The notes: a model not told the origin generated them from the letters alone. Shown: positions 1-7,119, counted from the stretch's first letter. The stretch: 13,075 nt of DNA from Bondarzewia mesenterica (GCA_004802705.1 SGPL01000754.1:1-13075); one strand, 5' to 3'. A program made the numbers and translations.

Positions 1-448
1 CACCTCCAATGGAATCACATCCCCGTCCGCGCGCACCACACCCGTCCCGTCCCTCCACCGCCTCATCCCCCTCAATCTCCACCTCCGCCTCCCTCATCTC
101 CTCCCTCATCTTCTCACTCCCTCCAGGCATCGCCCTTCCCTCCCTCCACATCTTGACCCCAAACACCAAGAACAATATGGCAGCGGCGAGGTGCGTCCAT
201 CGACGTGGGACGAGAGAGGGGAGGACGTGACCTAGGGCGGCGGACAAGGCGGACATGACGACGAGCGAGGTGAACGCGCCTGCGAACACGATGAGCCGTG
301 GATGTCGCATTGCGAGGATGGCCGCGATCAGGAAGGTCTTGTCCCCAATCTCGGAGAAGATGATCATGGCGAACGCCTGTGCGAACGCTTCGGCTTGTCC
401 TTTGGGTGCTGGGGGTGCTGTTAAAGACGTCCCATTTTTCGTAGACAT
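1..448 (-). CDS. GDT1: GDT1/TMEM165-type (UPF0016) cation/proton exchanger, N-terminal part
   Basis: Partial gene; it starts at the ATG at 448-446 (minus) and runs off the left edge. The protein begins MSTKNGTSL and soon reaches the family signature SEIGDKTF (E-x-G-D-K-T), followed by LIAAILAMRHPR, a second hydrophobic helix (FAGAFTSLVVMSALSAALG) and a third (LAAAILFLVFGVKMW). A Glu-rich loop follows (EKMREEMREAEVEIEGDE). The order and spacing match the first half of yeast Gdt1 and human TMEM165, which move Ca2+/Mn2+ against H+ in the Golgi membrane. The second E-x-G-D motif would lie beyond the window. There is no N-terminal signal peptide, as in the short fungal forms. Odd point: the last ~20 codons at the edge (GRDGCGARGRG) look unlike the family, whereas the next frame gives DGDVIPLEV there (see findings). 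Family assignment is secure; function in this organism is inferred. Confidence 0.88.
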   Translation of the reverse strand, partial: MSTKNGTSLTAPPAPKGQAEAFAQAFAMIIFSEIGDKTFLIAAILAMRHPRLIVFAGAFTSLVVMSALSAALGHVLPSLVPRRWTHLAAAILFLVFGVKMWREGRAMPGGSEKMREEMREAEVEIEGDEAVEGRDGCGARGRGCDSIGG

Positions 449-2320
449 CGATTCTTTTTTTTTAGTTTCGTTTGTGTACGGTTATGTTATGTTATGAAGG
501 ACAAGGCGACCAAAGTGTATAAAGTACCCTCTGGCTGGGTGAGTGGATGCTGCTGTTTTGAAATGCCGCGGGGCTCGCTGGCAGGAAGAGAAAGAAGATA
601 TGTGGGTTGTGTGTGTTCAGGTGATGGTGAACATGGATTCGGCGCTATGGAATCCTGTTGAGTATTTATTTGTTCATGGAGCAAGGCCTAGCAAGGCCGA
701 CGGTCGTTTCGTTTGTTCGTCGAACGCAGCTGTGCCGTCATTCACGATTCACGAATGTCGCCGCGGACTTTCTTTTTTTTCCTCACGTGAGGCAGGCTCT
801 TTCTCTTCCGCACGGCGAAAGAAAAAAAAAAGGTCTGTGCGCTTCGACTGATTTTTTTAAACACGCATCACGGCGCTAGCTTAACTGATGTTACACCTAA
901 GTATCACGCACGGTCATGACCCTCGTCTTCACCGTGAACCAATAGCAAAAGCCGCTGTACTTATGATCGCAGTGTCCGCATCGCCCAACGTACGTCCTCA
1001 CGCGCAGGGATAACGATTGTTGTCTATCAATTCTTTGTATAGATCCCGGGCAGGCTCTATGTCATAATACATGGAGCTGCTCCCATAGGTTGCGTTTTGC
1101 TTTATTCAATACTCGTGTAAAGGCCCATCTGAAAAGTTGAGCTCATGTACAATACAGCATATGCTCGCTTCATCAAACTGAGATTACTGGGTTGTCAATA
1201 TTCACTCAGCTGACACTCCTTCTCGAGGTCATGTATGCGTGCTCGTAAGTAGAACCTCATCACGATCATCCTATGTAGTGTTTACCTTTCCCCCCACTCT
1301 GGCGATTTCATCGCTTCAAAAGCCCTCCAAGCCCCCACGCAGTCACCACGATGTCGGGTAAAACGCGATAAGTAAGTAGAAATCCTATATTGATCGCTGC
1401 GGAATACCCCATGACCGGCGAATCGAACTTGAGTTAGGTCGCTCGCATATATTCCACAGTCGACTCGTCAAAACGAACACGGCACACAATAAATAATCCT
1501 GCATATGTCTCCTTGACTGAGGCGTCCAGTCGTTGGATGCCGGAAGGTATTGCATGGAATTCTTACTGTAACTTTCGACGCCTCTCGTTTTCGCTCTAGT
1601 GGTCATGCTGAATACTTATGCACTCAGGCTGGCATACACACGGTGCACTGTCCTGTCGTCGAACGTTGAATGCGTGCACAGACTCTCGACCCTTTCCTTT
1701 AATCTGATGGACGCATAGACCTTGAATGCTGAGCATATATATGCGCTCTTTTTTTAAGGTACACAGTTTCCATTGGCACACTCACATTGTTATACACTTT
1801 TGTCAAGCTTTAATCGCGTACGATAGGTATGCGCCGCGCGTCTTCCAGCTCTTATGTTGTTCACAAAATTTATCCGCAGCGCGCCTCGCAGCTTCAGCTT
1901 CAGAACGCGCTTGACCCTCGCTGAAACTTCGAAGATGCATGCACATACTGCGGAACAGCCTCCCATGACCCTTCACCCCGCCTTCTCTTCTCAAATCCAA
2001 GGACACAGACTTGACTGCGTTGACTGCGTCGAACGCATACATATCTATCTCCCATCGCACAGTCACCACTCGCTTCCAATCCCGGACTGCTCTCACACCT
2101 CATATCCGTCGCCATGCAGACATTCCTCCTTTCCGAGCTTCCCAATCTCCCAAAGTAATCCTTATCTGACCGCGCATCCATCCATATCCCATCTTCTAGC
2201 AACATCGCAGCTCCAACACCCCAAAATACACAACAGCGCAGCGCATCACGAGTGCACCCTCGACCATCTGACCCTCCTCTCTCCCTTAGGCTTCTCCGCG
2301 CTGCGTGCCCCGCACACGCA
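449..2320. other. Long intergenic stretch without a convincing gene
   Basis: About 1.9 kb separates the GDT1 start from the possible small gene at 2426. All six frames hold only short open stretches without recognisable motifs, splice logic or conserved residues. It must contain the GDT1 promoter at its left end. Visible features are a T9 run just upstream of the GDT1 ATG (454-462), a CCAAT motif (about 941), a structured inverted repeat (1398-1458) and a 9-bp tandem duplication (TTGACTGCG twice, about 2011-2028). From about 2040 to 2420 the plus strand becomes pyrimidine-rich, as is common just upstream of fungal start sites. Confidence 0.6.
1398..1458. repeat. Nested inverted repeat (potential hairpin)
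   Basis: The outer arms TGCGGAATA (1398-1406) and TATTCCACA (1450-1458) pair over 9 positions, one of them a G-U type. Inside, GACC (1413-1416) can pair with GGTC (1437-1440), and AACT (1426-1429) with AGTT (1432-1435). The minus strand has a TTCGATTC string that recalls a tRNA T-loop, but the span between the inner edges of the outer stem is too short and the T-stem does not pair. No function can be assigned. Confidence 0.35.
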
Positions 2321-2322
2321 CC

Positions 2323-2328
2323 TATAAG
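2323..2328 (+). promoter_or_regulatory. TATA-like element upstream of possible small gene
   Basis: TATAAG lies about 100 nt before the ATG at 2426. A long CT-rich tract follows (2334-2400), the usual form of a fungal core promoter and start-site region. It supports transcription to the right from here. It is a sequence match only. Confidence 0.35.
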
Positions 2329-2425
2329 AAGGCCTCTCCAAACACTCCCTCTCTCCCCGGCAATCCCCCTCCTCCCTCACTGTCTGGGGACCGCCCCCGC
2401 GCTCACGCAAGCTCCCATATTCCCA

Positions 2426-2843
2426 ATGAGCCAAAACGTCGATTCTGGCTCGCGCAAGATGATGGGGAATAATAATAATCATCCTACACGAGCGAGAATT
2501 GTCTTGGTGCGTGTTCTCTGCTGTCTACTCACTAAATGCCCATTGGCTGACCGAGTCCTCTCTTCTTTTTCTCTCCTTTGCTTTGTCCCATTCCCCCCCC
2601 CTTCTCACTGTCTCTGTCTCTGTCTCTCCCCTCTTTCCTTCCAACAATCTTCGTCTTTTTATTGTTAATTTCACACTGCACACAGGCTCGCTGGTCGAAT
2701 GGGAGCCTGCTCGGCGTGGTCCTTTTAAACACGGACTGGCAGAAAGGCCTTTCGCGGCTACTCCGCGCGTGAGTGCTCTCTTTTCATCTCCCCCATTTGA
2801 AAGGTTGCTAAACAATGGGTTCATTGTGCATTGTAGCGCTTGA
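2426..2843 (+). CDS. Possible small unknown protein (about 56 aa) or spliced non-coding RNA
   Basis: Not recognised. The proposed exons are 2426-2506, 2686-2768 and 2837-2843. Exon 1 encodes MSQNVDSGSRKMMGNNNN and onward. It ends at a GTGCGTG donor, the type used repeatedly by the well-supported genes in this window. The first intron (179 nt) is strongly pyrimidine-rich and ends CACACAG. Exon 2 encodes ARWSNGSLLGVVLLN and onward. A second GTGAGT donor at 2769 and a TTGTAG acceptor at 2836 enclose a 67-nt intron with a good branch-point-like GCTAAAC. If that intron is not removed, the frame stops at 2770-2772 instead (55 aa). A TATA-like site and CT tract precede it. No domain, signal peptide or homologue is recognised. 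The gene structure is better supported than its coding status. Confidence 0.3.
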
Positions 2844-3285
2844 GAGGCCCGCCAATGGGGATTCGTCCACCCCGCCCATAATTCACATCCACTCACGATC
2901 GCTGGAACACTCCCAACATACCATCTTTCATTCGTTTTTATTGCGCGCGCCGGGGTAGAGTTGTAGTGATGTAGCGTCGCGCATTCACATTCTTTTATCC
3001 ATCCACAGTCTTTACCTTGTTCCCCTGATCGCTCCCCCCACGTACCCGTTTTTTCTGACATATTCATTTGAAAAGACTACTTTCATCGTCGAACAATTCA
3101 TCACGAACGAATACAACAAAGTACGTCGCACACCGACCACAAGCAAGACGAGAGCAACATCACACGACCAATTCAACGTGATGTTTTTGAAAGTGATATA
3201 TAAAATGTATGTGCTGCTGCAAACGGACAAAAATACACGAATTTAATTGCTGCGAAAAACGAAGTCTACATTAACTCCGACGACC
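2844..3285. other. Intergenic, convergent 3' regions
   Basis: This stretch lies between the end of the possible small plus-strand gene and the OLA1 stop. No reading frame with recognisable content is present. AT-rich stretches (for example 3195-3245 with ATATATAAAATG and AATTTAATT) are suitable for 3'-end formation of OLA1 transcripts on the minus strand. Nothing else is seen. Confidence 0.5.
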
Positions 3286-5674
3286 TCACGCCCCCGCCTT
3301 CCAATATGCGATGTCCCCATCGATCACTGCCCGAGAAAAGCACAGCATCAGCCCATCAATCAACAAATCTCGAACCCGCGCAGGGATGTGAAAAAGAAGA
3401 GGAAGGGGAGTACGCACTCTCATAGGGTTTGCCCTGCTGTCGAAGCTTGCCCGCTGCCTTGACCGCTGACTCACTGCCGTACTCCTTGAGGTCTTCATAG
3501 GCCATGATCTCACCGCAGACGAACTTGTTCTCAAAGTCGGAGCTGAAGAGAAGAGTCGATGTCAGGACTCAGAAAGAGGAACACTTGGGATGGCCACGCA
3601 CTGAATGACGCCCGCAGCTTGAGGTGCTTTGGTGCCCTTCCGGATCGTCCATGCACGGACTTCGTCCGGCCCACAAGTGAAATAGCGGATCAACTATAAT
3701 CGTTTAGCACCATGTACAACAAAATGATCAGAACAGTTAATGCAATGCGAATCGAGAAAGAAGCACAGACATCGAGGCAGGCGTATCCTGCGTGCGTGAT
3801 CTTGCCGAGCGCGCTCGTCGCGCCGACAGCCTTCTCTTCCTCCGCCTTGGCTTCTGGCGACTCGAGCGCCATCAAGCGCTGCTCGAGGGCGACCGAGAAG
3901 GGGATCAGAGGGTCGCCGGGATTATTCGTGTCAATCCAGGCTTTGATCTTTGGCAACCTATTTTATGCAGAAATTTGATTCAATCATGCGAGAAAGAGGT
4001 GAACATGGCGAACCATTTATTCTTTTTCCGAATGTAGTCCTTCTCGCTCAAGTTGACCAAGTAAGTGACGGGCTTGGCTGTGAGCAATGAAAGGCCGTTC
4101 ACGACTTCAATCTGAGGTGAGTAGTCTGGTCAGCAAAACGATCAGACCGACATCGAAAGTGGCAGAGGGCAAAGTCAGAGAAAAAACGTTATCTCATAGC
4201 AATGGGGCGTTACTCCCGCATCGACGAGCTGGGTTAAGTCGAGCCTATGGCTCTTTGTCATCATACAAAGGAAAGAGCAAAAAGGGTGAGGTGAAGGTGT
4301 TGGAAGATCATTCACCTGGAGGAGAATCATCGTCAGCATTGGAAAACTCAAGTGTCAAGATGCAGATGTGAGAATGAAGTGCAGAAACAAAAACAAAAAC
4401 GATCAAGGCGATGATGGGGCGTTATTCCCGTGTCGAGTCTGAGCACCAAACTCTCCATCGTCGTGCAAGCAAGCAGTGAAATGGATGTCTGCAGTGCGAA
4501 GAAACTGATCATCACCTAAAGAAAGCGATATGTTAGCAAACGCAGTGAGAGTGCACACATCAATATCAAGAAAAATATCTCAGAACAAGAATCATCTCAT
4601 AGGCATTTGGGGCGTTACTCCCGCCTCAACGAGCTGGGTTAAATTCGAGCATCAAGCTCTTTGTCATCACGAGTAGAACAGTGTAGGAAACAGAGTGCGT
4701 TGCATTCTATATGACGTCAACGCACCTCTTTATTTGTCCAGTCACCCTTTCGCGCGTCCTTCTTCTCCTCGGTCAACAACTTCAGCACTTTCTCGACAGT
4801 AGCCTACCGATGAATCAACAAAAAGTGGAGCAAGCGGACAAATATGTCTCACAATCTCCTCCTTCCTGGCCTTGTCTGCCAACGACGAGCTTCCCAGTGA
4901 ACGGCCGCTCTTCTTGAGGTTCTCCAAGGCTTTCTGCACCCACTCGATGTCCTTCAGCCTCAGTTCCGTCTTGATGATTTCCATGTCACGGAGAGGATCG
5001 ACGTCGCCCTCTACGTGAATGACTTCCGCATCGTCAAAGGCACGGACAACCTGGAAGATACCGTCTACGGCACGAACATGAGACAAAAAAGCGTTTCCGA
5101 GACCAGCTCCAGACGAAGCGCCCTGTCAATGCAGGTTGGGAAACGCGCGTTCAAGGACAGAAACGATGAGAACGTACGGAGACGAGACCGGCAATATCTA
5201 TACACGTCAGAAATGCGGGAATACGGGATGCAGGCTTGTACAAGTCGCACAACCACTCAAATCGGGGGTCTGGTACGGGAATCCTGGCCTCTTCGGGCTG
5301 TAATATCGTCAGAAATTTGTGTCACGTCATTCAAGACAAGTTCATGATTAAGAACGCACGTCGATTGTACAAAACGGGTAGTTCTCACTTCGTGAGAGAT
5401 CTAACGCGTACCAGACATGAACGCTAGTGGTAAGGAAAGGAATGTATGCACGCACCGGCTTGGGAGAGTACGTTGAAGAAAGATGACTTTCCCACATTTG
5501 GGAGACCTACCAATCCAAACGGCCGTCATTTCAATGTAAGTCCCGAGAGCACCGCGGACGTTGGGTAGCATCAAGATGAGGTGGACAAGACAGACCTACG
5601 ATACCGATTTTGAGGTTGTTACTTGGTCGACCCAACAGTACCTTCTTCTCCTGGACGGCTTTTTTAGGAGGCAT
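3286..5674 (-). CDS. OLA1: Obg-like ATPase 1 (YchF/OLA1 family P-loop ATPase), complete
   Basis: Eleven exons (minus): 5596-5674, 5456-5506, 5360-5400, 5178-5297, 4853-5122, 4726-4803, 4014-4111, 3771-3957, 3602-3693, 3418-3542, 3286-3326. All junctions keep frame and give 393 aa, close to human (396) and yeast (394) OLA1. It starts [17 protein letters not shown] and has G1 GLPNVGKSS, switch II DIAGL, the helical-domain segment [20 protein letters not shown], and NLSEKD where GTPases carry NKxD. NLSEKD is the family feature linked to ATP preference. The C-terminal TGS domain ([20 protein letters not shown] to YWKAGA) is intact. The family binds ribosomes and hydrolyses ATP in the cytosol, with roles in translation and stress response. 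Odd features are the 614-nt intron 6 carrying snoRNAs, an 8-bp direct repeat bounding intron 1, and an in-frame upstream ATG at 5803. Confidence 0.95.
4170..4269 (-). ncRNA. Box C/D snoRNA candidate, copy 1, in OLA1 intron 6
   Basis: Reading the minus strand (host sense): box C ATGATGA (4264-4258), then a 5-bp hairpin GAGCC-ATA-GGCTC (4253-4241), then the guide AACCCAGCTCG (4235-4225), a D'-like TCGA (4224-4221), a GGG-loop-CCC block (4216-4204), a C'-like TATGAGA (4198-4192) and box D CTGA (4178-4175). Boxes C and D are 90 nt apart. The guide's AACCCAGCTC is antisense to the universally conserved GAGCTGGGTT of 25S/28S rRNA, recalled from memory. Box D lies about 62 nt before the 3' splice site, a usual distance for intron-encoded C/D snoRNAs. 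Only the D' guide is shared with copy 2; the sequence before box D is not. No clear terminal stem is seen, which weakens the exact ends. The exact methylated base is not assigned. Confidence 0.72.
4408..4465 (-). ncRNA. Decayed third copy of the intronic snoRNA (remnant)
   Basis: This segment aligns with copies 1 and 2: a GATGGAGAG start in place of the box C region, the hairpin remnant GAG-TTTGGTG-CTC, then CTCGACACGGGAATAACGCC, matching the GGG-loop-CCC block with small changes. The AACCCAG guide is missing, box C is degraded, and no CTGA lies at the expected place. An intact GTGATGA occurs upstream at 4515-4509, about 45 nt too far for the layout of the other copies. Most likely a dead duplicate. 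A diverged active RNA using the 4509-4515 box is less likely. Confidence 0.4.
4575..4675 (-). ncRNA. Box C/D snoRNA candidate, copy 2, in OLA1 intron 6
   Basis: Minus strand order: box C GTGATGA (4670-4664), hairpin GAGC-TTGAT-GCTC (4659-4647), guide AACCCAGCTCG (4640-4630), D'-like TTGA (4629-4626), GGG-loop-CCC block (4622-4610), C'-like TATGAGA (4601-4595) and box D CTGA (4583-4580). Boxes C and D are 91 nt apart, almost the same as copy 1. The guide is identical to copy 1, so both appear to target the same 25S site (rRNA GAGCTGGGTT). The hairpin differs in sequence from copy 1 but still pairs, which supports a real RNA fold. It lies about 55 nt inside the 5' splice site of the same intron. 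Expression would follow OLA1 transcription and splicing. Terminal stem not evident. Confidence 0.72.
5507..5595 (-). other. OLA1 intron 1 bounded by 8-bp direct repeat
   Basis: The word AGACCTAC (plus strand) occurs at 5592-5599 and again at 5503-5510, exactly straddling both splice junctions of this 89-nt intron. On the sense strand the exon-intron edge reads GTAG|GTCTGT and the intron-exon edge GTAG|GTCTCC. The donor GTCTGT is weak, yet joining there restores [13 protein letters not shown], the invariant P-loop. The repeat is the footprint expected when an intron arises by insertion or by repair with target duplication. Confidence 0.7.
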
Positions 5675-5803
5675 TCTCTTCTTTACAAAAAGCGGGGAAG
5701 ATGAGGAAAATGATCTACAGGAAACAAATGTACAAGCGGGAGAGTAGGAGATGGGGAGGAGACGGTGGACGACGAGCAAGCTTGGGCGCAATCGATCCAG
5801 CAT
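5675..5803 (-). CDS. In-frame N-terminal extension of OLA1 (possible targeting presequence)
   Basis: An ATG at 5803-5801 is in frame with the OLA1 start, with no stop between, and adds 43 residues. The added peptide is rich in Arg, Ser, Leu and aromatic residues, contains no Asp/Glu after residue 3, and has CRSFSSSSPLFVKKR just before MPPKK. That composition is typical of a mitochondrial presequence. The alternative is that this is leader sequence: a GTATTTTC donor near 5842 and a CCTGTAG acceptor near 5716 could remove the upstream ATG as part of a 5'UTR intron. Known OLA1 proteins start near the MPPKK methionine, so the extension is uncertain. Confidence 0.3.
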
Positions 5804-6011
5804 CGAAAAAAGAAATCGAAGGGAAGTCGGAGTTGAAAATACCTACAAAATAGGATAGTTTTCTCACGGTCACACCTGATATTATTTTTGTCATTTCGTC
5901 ACGCGGCCTTACGCCAATATCGGCGAGCCGGGACTCGAGGCGCGCAAGCAAACTCTTTTCTGACTCCCCGTCGCACGCTCTTTTGTCTCCTTCAAAAGCG
6001 TATCGGACGCG
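5804..6011. promoter_or_regulatory. Divergent promoter region, OLA1 and GPI-type gene
   Basis: OLA1 (minus) and the secreted-protein gene (plus) are divergent. The gap is 337 nt between main starts, or 208 nt if OLA1 starts at 5803. It must contain both core promoters. No clear TATA box is seen on either strand. T-rich runs (about 5882-5889) and a CT-rich stretch before 6000 are present. Confidence 0.5.
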
Positions 6012-6735
6012 ATGTTATGGTGGTTCATTGCGTTTGCATCGCTTTTTGCTGTAGTCTGCGGCCAACAACTTATTACCACGACCAATGTGTATGTCTCTAC
6101 TTTTCTCAAAGACTGTGCGGTGACCAGACATTATCGTTCTCAGCCTTGGACAGACAATTGTTGAGTCTATCACCGTGGATGCACTTGGCGATCCTACCAC
6201 CATTATATTGTACGCCTTGTGCGCTTTGCTTCTTTGCTTTGACTGAGGCCATTTGACGTCTAGACAGACGCTCGCACCGGGGCAAATAACCTCTTCGATA
6301 TCGGCCACATCGGCCACACTGGCCACATCGGCCACATCTGCCATTACGAGCACGGCATCGACTTCAACGACATCCCTTACGACTAGGACTACTTCTCAGC
6401 AGCAGGGCCCTGTAGCTCAACCCGCATCGACAACGGTAGCACAAGGAGACACACCTTACGTCTACACCACCACAGATGCGAACGGCGACTATACGTCCGT
6501 TTCTGCCATCTTCACACCCGCTTTCCCTGCCACGCAAGTGCCAACATACACCACTACTGGTTCTATATTGGATTACAGCCAGTGGCTCAGTATGATCGGC
6601 ACGGCTGCATCGGGATTGAACGACCCTGTTGCGAGTCAAGGGGCGGCCCTACCGCGTCCTGGTGGCGGTAGGCTAGTGGTGGCCATCACTGTTGTAGCGG
6701 GCATCTTGGGAGGTGCCGTGTTTACTCTGACATGA
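6012..6735 (+). CDS. Secreted Ser/Thr-rich protein, probably GPI-anchored
   Basis: Three exons, 6012-6088, 6144-6209 and 6264-6735, joined in frame to 204 aa; introns are 55 and 54 nt. The N-terminus MLWWFIAFASLFAVVCG is a clear signal peptide with likely cleavage before QQ. Exon 2 adds VLGQTIVESITVDALGDPTT. LGQT(I/V)VE..T.D.LG.PTT recalls a common motif of short basidiomycete surface proteins. A Ser/Thr/Ala-rich middle follows, with a 9-bp tandem repeat encoding SAT units. The C-terminus is a small-residue spacer (SQGAALPRPGGG) and a hydrophobic tail (LVVAITVVAGILGGAVF), as needed for GPI addition. The likely location is plasma membrane or cell wall, with O-glycosylation. No catalytic motif is present; the molecular role is unknown. 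The ATG at 6012 was chosen because only it gives the signal peptide. Confidence 0.8.
6301..6345 (+). repeat. Coding 9-bp tandem repeat (SAT units)
   Basis: Five consecutive 9-bp units of TCGGCCACA type (the third CTGGCCACA, the last diverged), within exon 3 of the secreted-protein gene. They encode Ser-Ala-Thr-like triplets in the O-glycosylation-type region. Unit length is a multiple of three, so copy-number change would keep the frame. Confidence 0.8.
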
Positions 6736-7092
6736 CCGGACTTTGTGGAGCGGACTAGATGTAGTTGACTTGTGGAATCCTATTTAATGCACACGGACAG
6801 CGATGCGTATTCCCTTTGACTTTTTCCATTATTTCATGTACCCGGTACAATATCTTACAATCGTACTGTCGATATCTGGAAGATGCATTATGTTCTTCGG
6901 CGGTCGGGTCAGCTTATTAGTACTCTTGTGGCGGAGGCAATGTCGACGCCCGGCCCCGATTAATAAGTACGTCCATAGATCGACTGGAACTTGACAAAAG
7001 CCAATTGCTGCTTCGGCCAGTATAAGCGGCCAGTGGCAGGCGCAGTCCTCCATTATCGTCAGGTCTTTAAAACGAGCACTCCACCCTCCTCG
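6736..7092. other. Intergenic: 3' end of GPI-type gene and MED25 promoter
   Basis: Tandem plus-strand genes flank this gap of about 360 nt. The left part is AT-rich (ATTTAATGC at 6783, then CATTATTTCATG), fitting 3'-end formation. The right part leads to the MED25 leader. TATAAG occurs at 7021-7026 (CAGTATAAGCGG), about 95 nt before the MED25 ATG, and may be its TATA element. Confidence 0.45.
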
Positions 7093-7119
7093 ATGCATTC
7101 TCATACACCATCAGCATGA
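7093..7119 (+). promoter_or_regulatory. uORF overlapping the MED25 start codon
   Basis: ATG at 7093 opens an 8-codon frame (MHSHTPSA) that ends in TGA at 7117-7119. This stop overlaps the MED25 start ATG (7116-7118) as ATGA. Such stop-start overlap can allow termination-reinitiation or reduce initiation at the main start. It matters only if transcripts begin upstream of 7093, as the TATAAG at 7021 would suggest. Confidence 0.5.

Larger units (their letters stand above)
4112..4725 (-). other. OLA1 intron 6, oversized snoRNA-host intron
   Basis: Donor GTGCGTTGA at 4725 and acceptor CACCTCAG ending at 4112. At 614 nt it is 6-12 times longer than the other OLA1 introns. The flanking exons join as DWTNKE-IEVVNGL, as the family requires. 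It holds two snoRNA candidates and one remnant. A second good acceptor (CTTTCTTTAG, ending at 4516) sits between copy 2 and the remnant. The sequence after it is open for about 55 codons without family similarity, so it could be an alternative non-coding exon or a leftover from the duplication. Confidence 0.8.

Noticed and set aside
518..851. Plus-strand TATAAAG (518-524) with a 102-codon frame from 543
   Set aside because: The frame has Lys/Arg-rich low-complexity content with no family signal and no splice support. The region is the GDT1 upstream region.
1056..1083. Inverted repeat GGAGC-T-GCTCC and overlapping imperfect arms
   Set aside because: Short and without context; expected by chance in 13 kb.
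1204..1264. Minus-strand GTGATGA and CTGA 60 nt apart, as in a box C/D snoRNA
   Set aside because: No D'/C' boxes, no terminal stem, no recognised rRNA complementarity and no second copy. Chance matches of such short boxes are frequent.
1398..1458. tRNA-like TTCGATTC on the minus strand
   Set aside because: Only 55 nt between the ends of the six-base stem arms, the T-stem does not pair and no anticodon arm can be drawn.
1854..2327. 157-codon plus-strand open frame (MLFTKFIRSAPRSF...)
   Set aside because: It is the longest unexplained frame in the left region, and its first residues look presequence-like. The rest is low-complexity Ser/His/Pro from CT-rich DNA, no family is recognised, and it runs over the TATA-like site of the next candidate.
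2525..3067. 180-codon minus-strand open frame
   Set aside because: It reads the complement of CT-rich leader and intron sequence (poly Glu/Arg/Lys), with no recognised motif.
4411..4443. Plus-strand GATGATGG and CTGA around the remnant as a snoRNA on the opposite strand
   Set aside because: Box C is imperfect, the spacing is too short, and the other two copies have all boxes on the minus (host-sense) strand.
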